Below are positions 25,713 through 34,872 of a stretch of DNA of 50,595 nt, in pieces. Source of the DNA: Methylomonas methanica. GTDB taxonomy: Bacteria > Pseudomonadota > Gammaproteobacteria > Methylococcales > Methylomonadaceae. The stretch lies in the NCBI GenBank assembly GCA_001644045.1, contig LUUF01000066.1, positions 1 to 50,595 on the forward strand, read 5' to 3'. Each line of letters begins with the position of its first letter. Position 1 is the first letter of the stretch. Under the pieces are notes generated by a model. The model was not told the DNA's origin. It searched no databases and saw only the letters and a program-made list of their open reading frames with translations. Both the position numbers and the translations under genes were made by a program.

Positions 25713-26645
25713 ATGACCATCACCCCCAATCTGAGGGATTACCGTTTCTGGCTGCTGGCGGCGGCGCTGCTGATCTTGTCGGCGGTGTTTTTCCATCCGC
25801 AAACCAGCGCGCAAGCGTCACTATATCGGCTGACATTCATTGTCGATATTACCCGCAGCATGAACACCGAGGATTACCAACTGGATCAGCAGCCGGTCGG
25901 CCGCTTGCAGTATGTCAAACAGGCATTGCGGCAGGAGTTGCTGAAACTGCCTTGCGGTTCGCAGGTAGGCTTGGGGGTATTCACCGAACGCCGCTCGACC
26001 CTGTTGTTCGAACCGATCGAAGTTTGCTCGGGTTTTGCCGAGATAGACGCGGCGATTGCGGCACTGGATTGGCGCATGGCCTGGGCCGCCGACAGCCGTA
26101 TCGCCAACGGCTTATTAAGTACGCTGGAGATGTTGAAAGACAAAGACCAAACCCTGGTGTTTTTCAGCGACGGCCAGGAAGCGCCGCCACCCAACCCGCG
26201 TTATAAACCCGAACTGTTGGCAGTCAAGGATCAGGTAAAAGGTGTCATCGTCGGCGTCGGTGGCGAGCAACTGTCGCCGATTCCTAAGTTCGATGCCAAG
26301 GGCCAACGCCAGGGTTTTTATAAACCCGAAGACGTCCCGCACCGCTCATCGTTTGGCGAATCGGATTTGAATCCCGAGAAAATCCAGGGCTACAACGCCC
26401 GTAACGCGCCGTTCGGCAGCGAGGCGGCGACAGGCGACGAACATATGAGCCGGCTGCACGAAAGCTATCTACGCCAACTGGCCGCCGAGAGCGGTTTGCA
26501 GTATCGGCGCCTGACCGATGCCGACAGCCTGGATCAGGCACTGCAACAAGCCGAGTTCGCCAAACCCGGTCAGCAGAATGTCGATATCGGTTGGCGTTAT
26601 GCCGGCTTGGTCTTATTGCTGTTAGCGACGGTATATGTCAGATAG
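25713..26645 (+). CDS. mxaL: MxaL, VWA-domain protein for calcium insertion
   Basis: 310 residues. An N-terminal membrane segment (FWLLAAALLILSAVFF) precedes a von Willebrand A domain with a variant MIDAS motif, Asp45-x-Thr47-x-Ser49 in FIVDITRSMN, then QTLVFFSDGQEAPP and GVIVGVGGEQLSPIPKFD. A C-terminal hydrophobic segment (YAGLVLLLLATVYVR) ends the protein, so most of it faces the periplasm. Together with MxaA and MxaK it is needed to load calcium into MxaF. It is the last gene of the + strand run; mxaD, which follows it in some methanotrophs, is instead at 14.5 kb here. Confidence 0.9.
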   Translation: MTITPNLRDYRFWLLAAALLILSAVFFHPQTSAQASLYRLTFIVDITRSMNTEDYQLDQQPVGRLQYVKQALRQELLKLPCGSQVGLGVFTERRSTLLFEPIEVCSGFAEIDAAIAALDWRMAWAADSRIANGLLSTLEMLKDKDQTLVFFSDGQEAPPPNPRYKPELLAVKDQVKGVIVGVGGEQLSPIPKFDAKGQRQGFYKPEDVPHRSSFGESDLNPEKIQGYNARNAPFGSEAATGDEHMSRLHESYLRQLAAESGLQYRRLTDADSLDQALQQAEFAKPGQQNVDIGWRYAGLVLLLLATVYVR

Positions 26646-26666
26646 ACAATGAATGCTCGTAGAGTT

Positions 26667-26698
26667 GCCGAGTGAGTTTGCGCTGCACTCGGCGGTTT
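26667..26698 (+). terminator. Probable terminator of the mxa operon
   Basis: GCCGAGTG...CACTCGGC (26667-26693) is a perfect 8-bp stem with an 11-base loop, followed by GGTTTA. The T tract is short. It lies 21 bases after the mxaL stop, so it is the best candidate for the end of the cluster. Confidence 0.5.
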
Positions 26699-26778
26699 AC
26701 GGTTAGATTCTATTTCGATCCGGCGCAGTTAGCCAACGTAAATACGCAAGGTCGCCTAAGGCTCTAAATCGCCTTTTT

Positions 26779-29694
26779 TTAGAGCTTGGTACTGACCATG
26801 ACCCCTACCCATCTTGGTAGACTTGGTACGTAGGTATTCCAGTTGGAATTAAAGCTGTAATCGGTATCGAAGAGGTTTTTCACGATGACGCTGGCGTCAA
26901 ACAGTTTGTCCCTTCTACCCACGCCGATCGCAAAATCGGTAATACCGAAGGCGTCAACCACGGAATAGCGGGATAGCGACGGATCGTTGTTATAGCTTGT
27001 CGTAAAGCGATAGTTGACGTTGGTATGGAAATTTAGCTTGTCGAATATCGGCCGCACATAATCGGCATTCAGGTTGAAGCTAAACTTGGCGGTACCCGGC
27101 AAGGTTTTACCGCTCGCATCGTAGTAAGGCGTCGAATTACCTCCGAGTTCCAGTGGATTAGCGAGAAACTTAAAGTCTACGTAACGAGCGTCGTTGTATG
27201 CGCCGGCAAATCGCAAGGTGGTGTAGTCGATGCCGGAATATGTCACGTCAAGTTCAACGCCTTTTGATTGCACCGCCGGCACGTTGCCGAGACCGCTGGT
27301 ATAGGCAATTTTGCCGTCGTTGTTGAGGATGGTTTGGGCCTTGTCCTCAAAATACATTGGTTGGAGGTAGTTGTCGATGTCGGTTAAATACACGTCCGCA
27401 GCGACAAACAAGGTTTTATCCAGGAAAGACGACTTGAACCCAACTTCATAGCTATTGGTTATTTCCTCCTTGGCCAGCGCCGACTTACCACCGTTGGCGG
27501 TCGCGCCGACGATTTGGGAAATCCCGGCTTTTTCGCCATGCTGATAGGTAAAGTAAACCGTGTGGTTGTCATTGATTTTATAGCTCGGGCTGAAAGTAGC
27601 CGTTGGCAATACCTTTTGATACGCTTCGGCTTCGGTAGCTTGGAACAGACCGCCGATCCGGGCATTGCGGACCGCCTTGGCGTCGGCGACTTGCTGTTTT
27701 TGTGCGTCAGTCAGTGCCGCATAGTTGGCAGCGTTGAAATATTTTTGCGCCACCGAATTGGCCAGTGCCAGCTGTTCCGCCGAATTGGTCGTCAAGACGC
27801 CACTGGCATTGCTGTTGAAGCCGCCCAAGGCCACATTATTACTGGAAGCCGGATTCAATTCAGCGCCGAAACCCTGGTCTTCGATCAGGCGTTCCGAGGT
27901 GGTATTGCGATTTTCGTTGGTCAAGCGCACGCCGGTGTTGACTGTCAGCGCGTCGGTAAAGTGAAAATCCAGATTGCCGTAGCCGGCTACACTGGTATTG
28001 CGAATGTCGTCCTTGGTTTTGGTAAATAAGCGGTCTATCGAATTCAACATTAAGTAACGACCGTTACCATTGGCGTCCAAGCGATTGTATTGATTGACGT
28101 TTGCATAGTAAGCCCCCGCGTCGGACCCATATCTGGCAGTCGTCCAGCGCTCCGGTATCTCATTCTTGAATAAATACAGACCTGTCTGGTAGTCGACGAA
28201 GCCGCCGGTTTGTGAGCTTAGTTTCAGTTCCTGGCTGAACTGCTGGTATTCGACGTGGCCGGTCGATGGCGAGCGGTCAATGTCAAAAACCGAGATCGGA
28301 CCGCCACCGGAGTCGAAAAAAAAGTCTTTGTAGGCGGTAATCGAGGTGAGCGTGTGATTGAAGGCCTTCCATGACAGATTGAAGGTTCCGCCTTTGGTGC
28401 CGTAGTTATTGGTATTCTGATTCAGCCGGTTGATTTTGTTTCCAAGGAAGTCGCCGTTGACCGTATAGTTCTTTTCTTGCGCGAACCAGCGCCGACCGAG
28501 CCTGCCGGTTGGTTCGAGCGCCTGATTGACGGCGACGGGATTTCCGGTCGCATTAACCGAGTCGTAAAAATCCGGCGTTGCGCGGAAAAAATTCAGGTAA
28601 TTGTTGGATGTTTCGTGGCCGACCGGCGTGTATTCCAGACTCACTTTAGCCGTGACGTCTTCGGACGGTGTGAGCAGAAATTGGAGACGGCCGTATGTGC
28701 GGTCGGTATTGGTGTAACTGAAATTCCTGTCGTTGACATTGACCTCCTGGCCTTCGGCCTGATCGCGGTAAAACGTGCCGCGCCAGGCCAGCAAACCGTC
28801 CCAAATCGGACCGCCCACAGCCGCTTGGGTTCTAATCGTATTGCGTTCGCCAAAAGTCAGGGATGCGGAAGCGTCGGGTGTAAAGCCGGGAGCTCGGGTA
28901 TTGACGTTAATTTGCCCGATGCTGGAGTTTTTTCCGCCCTGGGTGCCTTGTGGGCCGCGGGTAACGTCGAAGCTGTCGATGTCGATAAAGTTTACTGTGG
29001 CGCCGATGGCGGTGGTGCCGTAGCTGACACCGTCCACAGTCATACCTACGCTGGGATCGAGCTGACCGACCCCGGTCGCCCAACCCACGCCACGGATCAT
29101 CAAGCTACCCGCTTGCGGATTGGTGTAAGTCTGCCGGACATTGCCGACACGGGTAATGATTTCGCGAAAATCCACGGTGTTTTGCTTTTCCAGTTCTTCG
29201 CCGGCGACGATGGAAACGGATTTCGGCGTATCCTTCAACTTCTCCAGTTTGCTAATCCGCCGCGCTCGTAATACCACTTCGCCAAGTTCGGTGGGCTCAT
29301 CGGCATCTTGTTTGGCAACGACTGTGTCAGTTTCGGTAGGAGGAGTTGAATCGGCGGTCGTAGTGGCGCCTTCGGTCGTGGGTGGGAGAGCTGCGGTTGC
29401 GCCTTGTTTAAGCAACGCATTTTCTTTTTGCAACTGTTCATTTTTTTGCTCGATTGCCAGTAAATGTTCTCGTAACCGGGTTAATTCAGAGTCGTCCTCA
29501 TTGCTTAGCTTAGCGCTGGGAGTTTTGGGTTTTGCTGCTTTTTTAGACGCGGCTTGTACATCGATGCTGACCATGGAGGAAATAGCTAATACAGTGGCGA
29601 TACCTAACGATAGTTGTCGTCGCAAGCTAATTACGCTAGGCACTTCCTGGCGGACTCTGCTATTTAAACTAAGATCTGACAATATATATTTCAT
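26779..29694 (-). CDS. TonB-dependent receptor with N-terminal coiled coil
   Basis: 971 residues. A long signal region ends near SIDVQA (~49). Then comes a charged segment with a heptad coiled coil (LREHLLAIEQKNEQLQKENALLKQ, ~74-97), a Thr/Pro-rich linker, the plug domain (from GEVVLRARRISKLEKLKDTPKSVSIV, ~142) and a 22-strand beta-barrel to the end (WVGVMVSTKL). It imports a scarce ligand across the outer membrane using TonB energy; the ligand is unknown. It lacks an obvious FecA-type signalling domain. It lies after a DUF1501/DUF1553 pair on the same strand but behind a terminator, so probably has its own promoter. Being next to the mxa cluster, a metal-related substrate is worth considering, without direct evidence. 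Confidence 0.9.
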   Translation of the reverse strand: MKYILSDLSLNSRVRQEVPSVISLRRQLSLGIATVLAISSMVSIDVQAASKKAAKPKTPSAKLSNEDDSELTRLREHLLAIEQKNEQLQKENALLKQGATAALPPTTEGATTTADSTPPTETDTVVAKQDADEPTELGEVVLRARRISKLEKLKDTPKSVSIVAGEELEKQNTVDFREIITRVGNVRQTYTNPQAGSLMIRGVGWATGVGQLDPSVGMTVDGVSYGTTAIGATVNFIDIDSFDVTRGPQGTQGGKNSSIGQINVNTRAPGFTPDASASLTFGERNTIRTQAAVGGPIWDGLLAWRGTFYRDQAEGQEVNVNDRNFSYTNTDRTYGRLQFLLTPSEDVTAKVSLEYTPVGHETSNNYLNFFRATPDFYDSVNATGNPVAVNQALEPTGRLGRRWFAQEKNYTVNGDFLGNKINRLNQNTNNYGTKGGTFNLSWKAFNHTLTSITAYKDFFFDSGGGPISVFDIDRSPSTGHVEYQQFSQELKLSSQTGGFVDYQTGLYLFKNEIPERWTTARYGSDAGAYYANVNQYNRLDANGNGRYLMLNSIDRLFTKTKDDIRNTSVAGYGNLDFHFTDALTVNTGVRLTNENRNTTSERLIEDQGFGAELNPASSNNVALGGFNSNASGVLTTNSAEQLALANSVAQKYFNAANYAALTDAQKQQVADAKAVRNARIGGLFQATEAEAYQKVLPTATFSPSYKINDNHTVYFTYQHGEKAGISQIVGATANGGKSALAKEEITNSYEVGFKSSFLDKTLFVAADVYLTDIDNYLQPMYFEDKAQTILNNDGKIAYTSGLGNVPAVQSKGVELDVTYSGIDYTTLRFAGAYNDARYVDFKFLANPLELGGNSTPYYDASGKTLPGTAKFSFNLNADYVRPIFDKLNFHTNVNYRFTTSYNNDPSLSRYSVVDAFGITDFAIGVGRRDKLFDASVIVKNLFDTDYSFNSNWNTYVPSLPRWVGVMVSTKL

Positions 29695-29871
29695 GATTTA
29701 AAAACTCTCCTTATTTTAAAGTTTCCATCCCGAGTTATTGCGTCGAAAACATGAATTATTTGCGGTCAACTAAGGTGATAAAGTTAATATCAGTAGTTGA
29801 TAAAAATAATAATGTAAAGCAATAATCTGGATATTTCCTTCCAGCAAATAAGGTGCCATTTTTATTTGGAC
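29695..29871. promoter_or_regulatory. AT-rich upstream region of the TonB receptor
   Basis: No gene is visible. Strong AT content fits a promoter region for the receptor; AAGGAG lies about 12 bases before its ATG. No specific -35/-10 pair is convincing. Confidence 0.4.
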
Positions 29872-29890
29872 GATTTTTCCAGGAAAAATC
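29872..29890. promoter_or_regulatory. 19-bp perfect palindrome upstream of the TonB receptor
   Basis: GATTTTTCCAGGAAAAATC is fully self-complementary around a central A. It sits ~180 bp before the receptor start and touches the tail of the upstream terminator. It may be an operator for a dimeric regulator or part of a double hairpin. Confidence 0.45.
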
Positions 29891-29911
29891 CCGCAGAATA
29901 GTAACTGCGGG
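29884..29911 (-). terminator. Terminator of the DUF1553-DUF1501 operon
   Basis: On the minus strand CCCGCAG-TTACTATT-CTGCGGG is a 7-bp perfect stem followed by ATTTTT. It lies ~230 bases after the DUF1501 stop and separates that operon from the TonB receptor. Confidence 0.7.
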
Positions 29912-30140
29912 TAATTTGCAAAGGTGGGCCTGGTGAAATATAAACAATATTTGTGGATACTATGTCTAAAAACAACCAAATTAAATTTTTCTAAATTATA
30001 AAATAAGCGATTTGCGACGATATGCGTAAGCGATAAATAAATTTTATTAAAATAAAAAAATTTTTAAAGCTGCTTGTGTAAATCACAACAAACATAAAGT
30101 GCTGGGTTAAGAGTGTATACGATGTTTTTTTAAAGAAATT

Positions 30141-31589
30141 TTAGGCAATCAGTTCCTTGACTACTTTTCCATATACGACGGTAGGACGTTCGGAGCGGCC
30201 ATTATTCAGGAAAATTGTTTTTAAGTGATCCAAGCCCATCAATTGTAGAATCGTGGCGTGCAGATCGTAGGTATCGACTGTTTCGCCCACGGCTTGCAAG
30301 CCGACGTCATCAGTCTGTCCGTAAGTGGTTCCGGCTTTGATACCGCCTCCGGCTAGCCATTGGGTGTAACCCCAAGGATTGTGATCGCGGCCGTTACCGC
30401 TTTGTCCGTATGGCGTGCGGCCGAATTCCGAGGTCCACACAATCAACGTAGAATCCAACAGACCGCGCTCCTTCAAGTCGGCAATCAGGCCGGCAATGGG
30501 TTTATCGGCGGCATTTGCGTGGGCACGATGGTTTTTTTCCAGATCGCGGTGGGCGTCCCAGTTCAATGGCTCGCCATCGATCATCAACGGACCCGAGATC
30601 ACCTGAATGAACCTTACGCCTCGTTCGGTCAGACGGCGCGCGCGCAGCAGGGTGGTGCCGAAGTCCTTACTGGCATCGTCATCGAGACCGTATAAAGCTT
30701 TGGTGGCGTCCGATTCCTTACTGATGTCGACGGCTTCCGGGGCAGTGGTTTGCATGCGTGCCGCCAGTTCGTATGAATTAATGCGGGCTTTGAGTTCGGT
30801 ATCTTCGGGATAAGAGGCTGCGCTGTGTTCATTCAGACGTTTTAACAGGTCCAATTCACCTCGTTGTTGTTTCGCGGCTATTAATGACGGGCTCTCCAAA
30901 TGCAGGATCGGCGATGCCCCAGGCCGGAACGGCGTACCCTGGTAAACGGCCGGCAGGAAACCGGCACTCCAATGGGTGGCGGCTCCGCCGTTCGGTACCT
31001 TTTTGTCGTTGTAAAGCACCGTATAGGCGGGTAAATCCGGATTGGCTGAACCCAAGGCGTATTGGATCCAGGCGCCAAGTGAAGGCCGGCCGGGGTTGAC
31101 ATCGCCGGTGTTCAGTTTCTGCACCGAAATATTATGGGTGGCGCCGATAGTCACGCTGCTTTTGATAAAGGCCATTTTGTCGGCGTGTTGGGCCAGATTG
31201 GGGAGCAAGTCGGAAAACCAGGCCCCGCTTTCGCCGTGTTGCTTCCAGGTGCGATTCGAAACAAACAGTTTGGCATCGTTGCCTCCCCGTATGCCTTGCT
31301 TAATCCCCTTCAAAAAGGAGGCGGGTATGGTTTTTCCGGCTAATTTTATTAACTCCGGTTTGTAATCGAACAGGTCAAGACTGCTGGGCGCTCCGTCCTG
31401 ATGCAGCCATATCACCGTTTTTACCTTGGCGGGGAAATGCGTAGGTTTGGGGGCCAGGGGATCGATCAGCTCGGCTGCCATGACGTTAGTCGCCAAAACG
31501 CCGCCGCCGGGTAGTAAGGCGCTCAAGGTAAGTCCGCCCAGGCCATAGCCGGATTTAATCAGGAAGTCGCGGCGCGATGAATTATTCAT
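30141..31589 (-). CDS. DUF1501-family protein, Tat-exported
   Basis: 482 residues from ATG 31589 (AGGA nine bases upstream; an earlier frame start at 31667 lies in the upstream gene). The N-terminus NNSSRRDFLIKSGYGLGG carries a twin-arginine motif, so export is by the Tat route. The rest is a DUF1501 domain of the alkaline-phosphatase/sulfatase-like fold: VIWLHQDGAPSSLDLFDYKPEL, HNISVQKLNTGDVNPGRPSLGAW, STLIVWTSEFGRTPYGQSGNGRDHNPWGYTQWLAGGGIKAGTTYG and DTYDLHATILQLMGLDHLK. These motifs carry the likely metal ligands. The family is abundant in Planctomycetes, where it pairs with DUF1549/DUF1553 proteins as here; no function is established. Confidence 0.9.
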   Translation of the reverse strand: MNNSSRRDFLIKSGYGLGGLTLSALLPGGGVLATNVMAAELIDPLAPKPTHFPAKVKTVIWLHQDGAPSSLDLFDYKPELIKLAGKTIPASFLKGIKQGIRGGNDAKLFVSNRTWKQHGESGAWFSDLLPNLAQHADKMAFIKSSVTIGATHNISVQKLNTGDVNPGRPSLGAWIQYALGSANPDLPAYTVLYNDKKVPNGGAATHWSAGFLPAVYQGTPFRPGASPILHLESPSLIAAKQQRGELDLLKRLNEHSAASYPEDTELKARINSYELAARMQTTAPEAVDISKESDATKALYGLDDDASKDFGTTLLRARRLTERGVRFIQVISGPLMIDGEPLNWDAHRDLEKNHRAHANAADKPIAGLIADLKERGLLDSTLIVWTSEFGRTPYGQSGNGRDHNPWGYTQWLAGGGIKAGTTYGQTDDVGLQAVGETVDTYDLHATILQLMGLDHLKTIFLNNGRSERPTVVYGKVVKELIA

Positions 31590-31611
31590 AAGATATTCCT
31601 TTGGATTCAAT

Positions 31612-34047
31612 TTAAAAGCGGTAAGCAAAATCGTTGGAATTGGCGACGGTATGTACCAGGTCGACAAACGCCGCAGCCCGAATCGGATCCAATTCTTTAA
31701 TCTCCGTCAGACCGGTGGGGACACTGATCTCAAATTTGCCCGTCAATGCTTTTTCCTTGATGACTTGTTCTTGGCTGCTCAGGAAGGATTGCAGTGCTGA
31801 CTTTTCGGTGTCGTCCGGGGTCCGGGATAACAGGATTTGATATAGCCTGTCCAATTGGGCCGCTTCGTTGTTGCCGGTTTCACGGATCACCCGTCCGGCC
31901 AACGCTTGCGACCAATCGAGGACTACATCGCTGTTTAATAATGTCAGCGCCTGGAGCGGGGTGGTCGTTACCTCGCGTTTATGATGTACATGCTGCGCGG
32001 AAGCCATGTCGAAAGATTCCAGCAATGGGTAGGGCACGCTGCTGCGGGTAAATATGTATAAGCTACGGCGGTTATGATCCTGGGCATCCTTGGATACGAT
32101 CCATTTGTCGCCAACTCCCAAGTTGCCCGGGATGGGTGGGAAAACGCTAGGTCCACCCACTTTTTCCTCGAGTTTGCCGGATGCGACCAACAATGCATCG
32201 CGAATTTCTTCGGCCTCCAAGCGTTTGCGCGGGAAAACGGCTAAGAGTTTGTTTTCCGGATCGGCCTGGTGGACATCGTCGCGATGCGCGGAGGATTGCC
32301 GGTAAACGCCGGACAATAGAACTTGGCGATGTAGCTGTTTTACGCTCCAATTGTGTTTGACGAAGCTGTCCGCGAGATAATCCAGGAGCTTTGGATTGGT
32401 CGGTTTAGTGCCCGCCTTACCGAAATCGCTGACGGTCTCTACAATGCCGCGGCCAAAATACTGTTCCCAGATCCGATTCACGAAGACGCGCGCCGTTAAG
32501 GGGTTTTTCTCGTCGGCGATCCAATTAGCCAATGCGGTACGGCGGCCGGATGAAAACGCCGTGGGCACGATCACGGGTTTTTCGCTGGATAAGGCTGCCG
32601 GGAATGCCGGTTGCACCTCTTCCTGTGGACGATCCAGGATGCCGCCGAAGAGGACGCGCGTCGGCGGTGCGTCTGTATAGCCCAGTTCAGTCATCGCCGA
32701 AATGGTGTCGGAACCGTTAGGTTTGAGAGCGTCGAATTTTTTCAGTTCTTCTTGCAGCGCAAGGTATTGTTTATAGCGTTCCGGGTTTTTTGGGTCATAA
32801 CCGGGAGCATTTTTATCCTTGGCGGTATCTTGCAGCCATTCGCGGAGGCTTCGTTCGGTAAACGCTTCGGAAAACCAATGGTTTACCCAGCGGTCGTGAG
32901 GGCTCCATTTCTGGCGTGGCTTGTTCAAAGAGGCTTGCACATCCTTTGTATATCGTTCGCGGAAATAGTCGGTGGCTTTTTGCCTGATCGGGTCGAGCAG
33001 GGCTTTCAGCTTTGCCCGCGTACCTTGGCTGGCCGCTTCCCATTTGGCCAATTTATTACGATATTCAATCTCTTGTGGGCCGATTGCGGCGGGAATCTTG
33101 TCGCTGGCGCTGAGGTTTGCGAAGAAAGCTTGCAGCGAAAAATAATCCTTTTGGCTGATCTTATCGAACTTATGGTTGTGGCAGCGGGCGCAACCGACGG
33201 TGCTGCCCAGAAACACTTCGCCTACGGTATCGGTAATATCGGTGGTGCTGATGTATTTTCTGTCCACGACTAAGCGAGAAAACGGATCGTCGGGGTAACC
33301 GCGCAAAAAACCGGTAGCAATCAAGGCATCTTGATCTCCCGGCGCTATTTCATCGCCCGCTAATTGTTCCTGGATGAAGCGTGAATAGGGCTTGTCTTGA
33401 TTGAATGCGTTAATGACGTAATCGCGATAACGCCACATGTTGGGGCGCGTATCATCGAGAGTGAAGCCGGCGCTGTCTGAATAGCGTGCTAAGTCCAGCC
33501 AGCGCCGGGCTTGGCGTTCGCCGTAATGAGGGGACGCGAGTAATCTATCGGCCACTTTTTCGTATGCGTCGGGGGCTTTATCGTTGACGAAGTTGGCGAC
33601 TTCTTCGGGCGTGGGAATGAGTCCCCATACATCCAAGGTTGCGCGACGGATATAAGTGGCGCGATCGGCATCCGTGGACGGCGCAAGTCCTTTTGCCTCC
33701 AATGGTGCCAGTACGAATGCATCTATCGGTGTGCGTACCCAATTTTGATTTTTAACCACCGGTGTGGTCGGCGCGTTTACCGGTTGATAAGACCATAGTT
33801 TGCTTTTGCTGCCGGAGGTATCGCCGTTTGGTTTTTGTTCGGTGACCGTTGATGCGGTCTGTAGCGTTTGCGATTCGGAAACTTGCGGTGCTTCTGGATT
33901 AGTTTCGGTCTGCTTAGTATCTAAGGAAAGAATGGGGGCTTTTGGCGCTACGTCAGCCGATAGATCGTTAAAAGTCGCGAATACTGCCCCTCCAGCTACA
34001 ACACCTGCGAGTATTAATAATAGCTGGAGATAACGTGCTTTTTTCAT
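31612..34047 (-). CDS. DUF1549/DUF1553 (planctomycete cytochrome C-associated) protein
   Basis: 811 residues, with GGAGG before the ATG. A single N-terminal hydrophobic segment (~8-25) exports or anchors the protein. DUF1549 (PSCyt2) begins near TPIDAFVLAPLEAKGLAPS and has RRATLDVWGLIPTPEEV, YGERQARRWLDLARYSDSAGF and a c-type haem-like motif Cys286-x-x-Cys289-His290 (GCARCHNHKFD). DUF1553 (PSD1) covers the C-terminal ~300 residues: NPLTARVFVNRIWEQYFGRGIVETVSDFG, then LHRQVLLSGVYRQSS and RKRLEAEEIRDALLVASGKL. The usual N-terminal PSCyt1 haem domain is absent. It is 22 bp upstream of the DUF1501 gene, so the two form an operon. Probably a periplasmic redox or polymer-related protein; function unknown. 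Confidence 0.9.
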   Translation of the reverse strand: MKKARYLQLLLILAGVVAGGAVFATFNDLSADVAPKAPILSLDTKQTETNPEAPQVSESQTLQTASTVTEQKPNGDTSGSKSKLWSYQPVNAPTTPVVKNQNWVRTPIDAFVLAPLEAKGLAPSTDADRATYIRRATLDVWGLIPTPEEVANFVNDKAPDAYEKVADRLLASPHYGERQARRWLDLARYSDSAGFTLDDTRPNMWRYRDYVINAFNQDKPYSRFIQEQLAGDEIAPGDQDALIATGFLRGYPDDPFSRLVVDRKYISTTDITDTVGEVFLGSTVGCARCHNHKFDKISQKDYFSLQAFFANLSASDKIPAAIGPQEIEYRNKLAKWEAASQGTRAKLKALLDPIRQKATDYFRERYTKDVQASLNKPRQKWSPHDRWVNHWFSEAFTERSLREWLQDTAKDKNAPGYDPKNPERYKQYLALQEELKKFDALKPNGSDTISAMTELGYTDAPPTRVLFGGILDRPQEEVQPAFPAALSSEKPVIVPTAFSSGRRTALANWIADEKNPLTARVFVNRIWEQYFGRGIVETVSDFGKAGTKPTNPKLLDYLADSFVKHNWSVKQLHRQVLLSGVYRQSSAHRDDVHQADPENKLLAVFPRKRLEAEEIRDALLVASGKLEEKVGGPSVFPPIPGNLGVGDKWIVSKDAQDHNRRSLYIFTRSSVPYPLLESFDMASAQHVHHKREVTTTPLQALTLLNSDVVLDWSQALAGRVIRETGNNEAAQLDRLYQILLSRTPDDTEKSALQSFLSSQEQVIKEKALTGKFEISVPTGLTEIKELDPIRAAAFVDLVHTVANSNDFAYRF

Positions 34048-34872
34048 TTATTTCCTCCTTAAAGTTAAAGCGCGATAACGATGGCGTATTCGGACATTAG
34101 CCCGGCACGCTATAAGTATTTTTGTCTATTTTTCCACCTGTATTTATAGAATAATAAATAGTAATTTTCGCTGTACTGTATGGCTTTCTTATCAGATGCC
34201 TCCAAAGCTAAATTTGGAAATAGATAAGTTTTTAAGAGCATCTAATGTGCCAAAAATATTTTTGGTAAGTTATTTTTCAAGCGGCTGTTTATCTGTTTGA
34301 TTTGGTTTAATAATTTCCATCTGAAATCGTTTATCTTTGAATGTTTTTCAATCTGCTCGGCTATGTGAGCTAATTTTTGCTGTTTATTCATCAGCAACGA
34401 AACAGAGTCTGTTATTGAAGAAGCAATGATGACCGTTCTAATTCGCGGATTTTAGTTAGGAAGCCGGGTTTGAAGTTATTACCGTATAGAGGCGAATATT
34501 GAAGCTAAATTACGGACAGAAGTAGTAAAGCCAAATTGGAAAACTTTAATAACTAAATTAAATTCAAGATTAAGATTATCTGTAAGGGAAGTTTTGAAAA
34601 ACTTGTTCTTTGAGGAATTTGGCGGGAACGGAACTTTACATGGCTCGGACTCTGAAGGCTGAAGCAACAAAATTCAGCTTTCTTAACCAGGGTGTGTTAT
34701 CAGCGTGTGTTGTTTCAAGAGATTGAGTTCAATCGATTCTGGAGCGTGTAAAGCCTTGCATCGGTCACGCCGCTATCGTCATCAATTTATTTAGGACAGA
34801 AGCTGTTGCTGTGAGGGGGGTACTGCGCCCACTCTGGTCATCAGAGTAGGCGGGGGGTGTATGTCGGATAAA
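34048..34872. other. AT-rich intergenic stretch without a recognisable gene
   Basis: 825 bases. Short frames exist on both strands but none has a ribosome site and credible composition. The right part contains CACTCTG-GTCAT-CAGAGTAG (~34830-34850), a hairpin just after the end of the leftward EAL gene. The promoter of the DUF1553 operon must lie in the left part. Confidence 0.5.
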
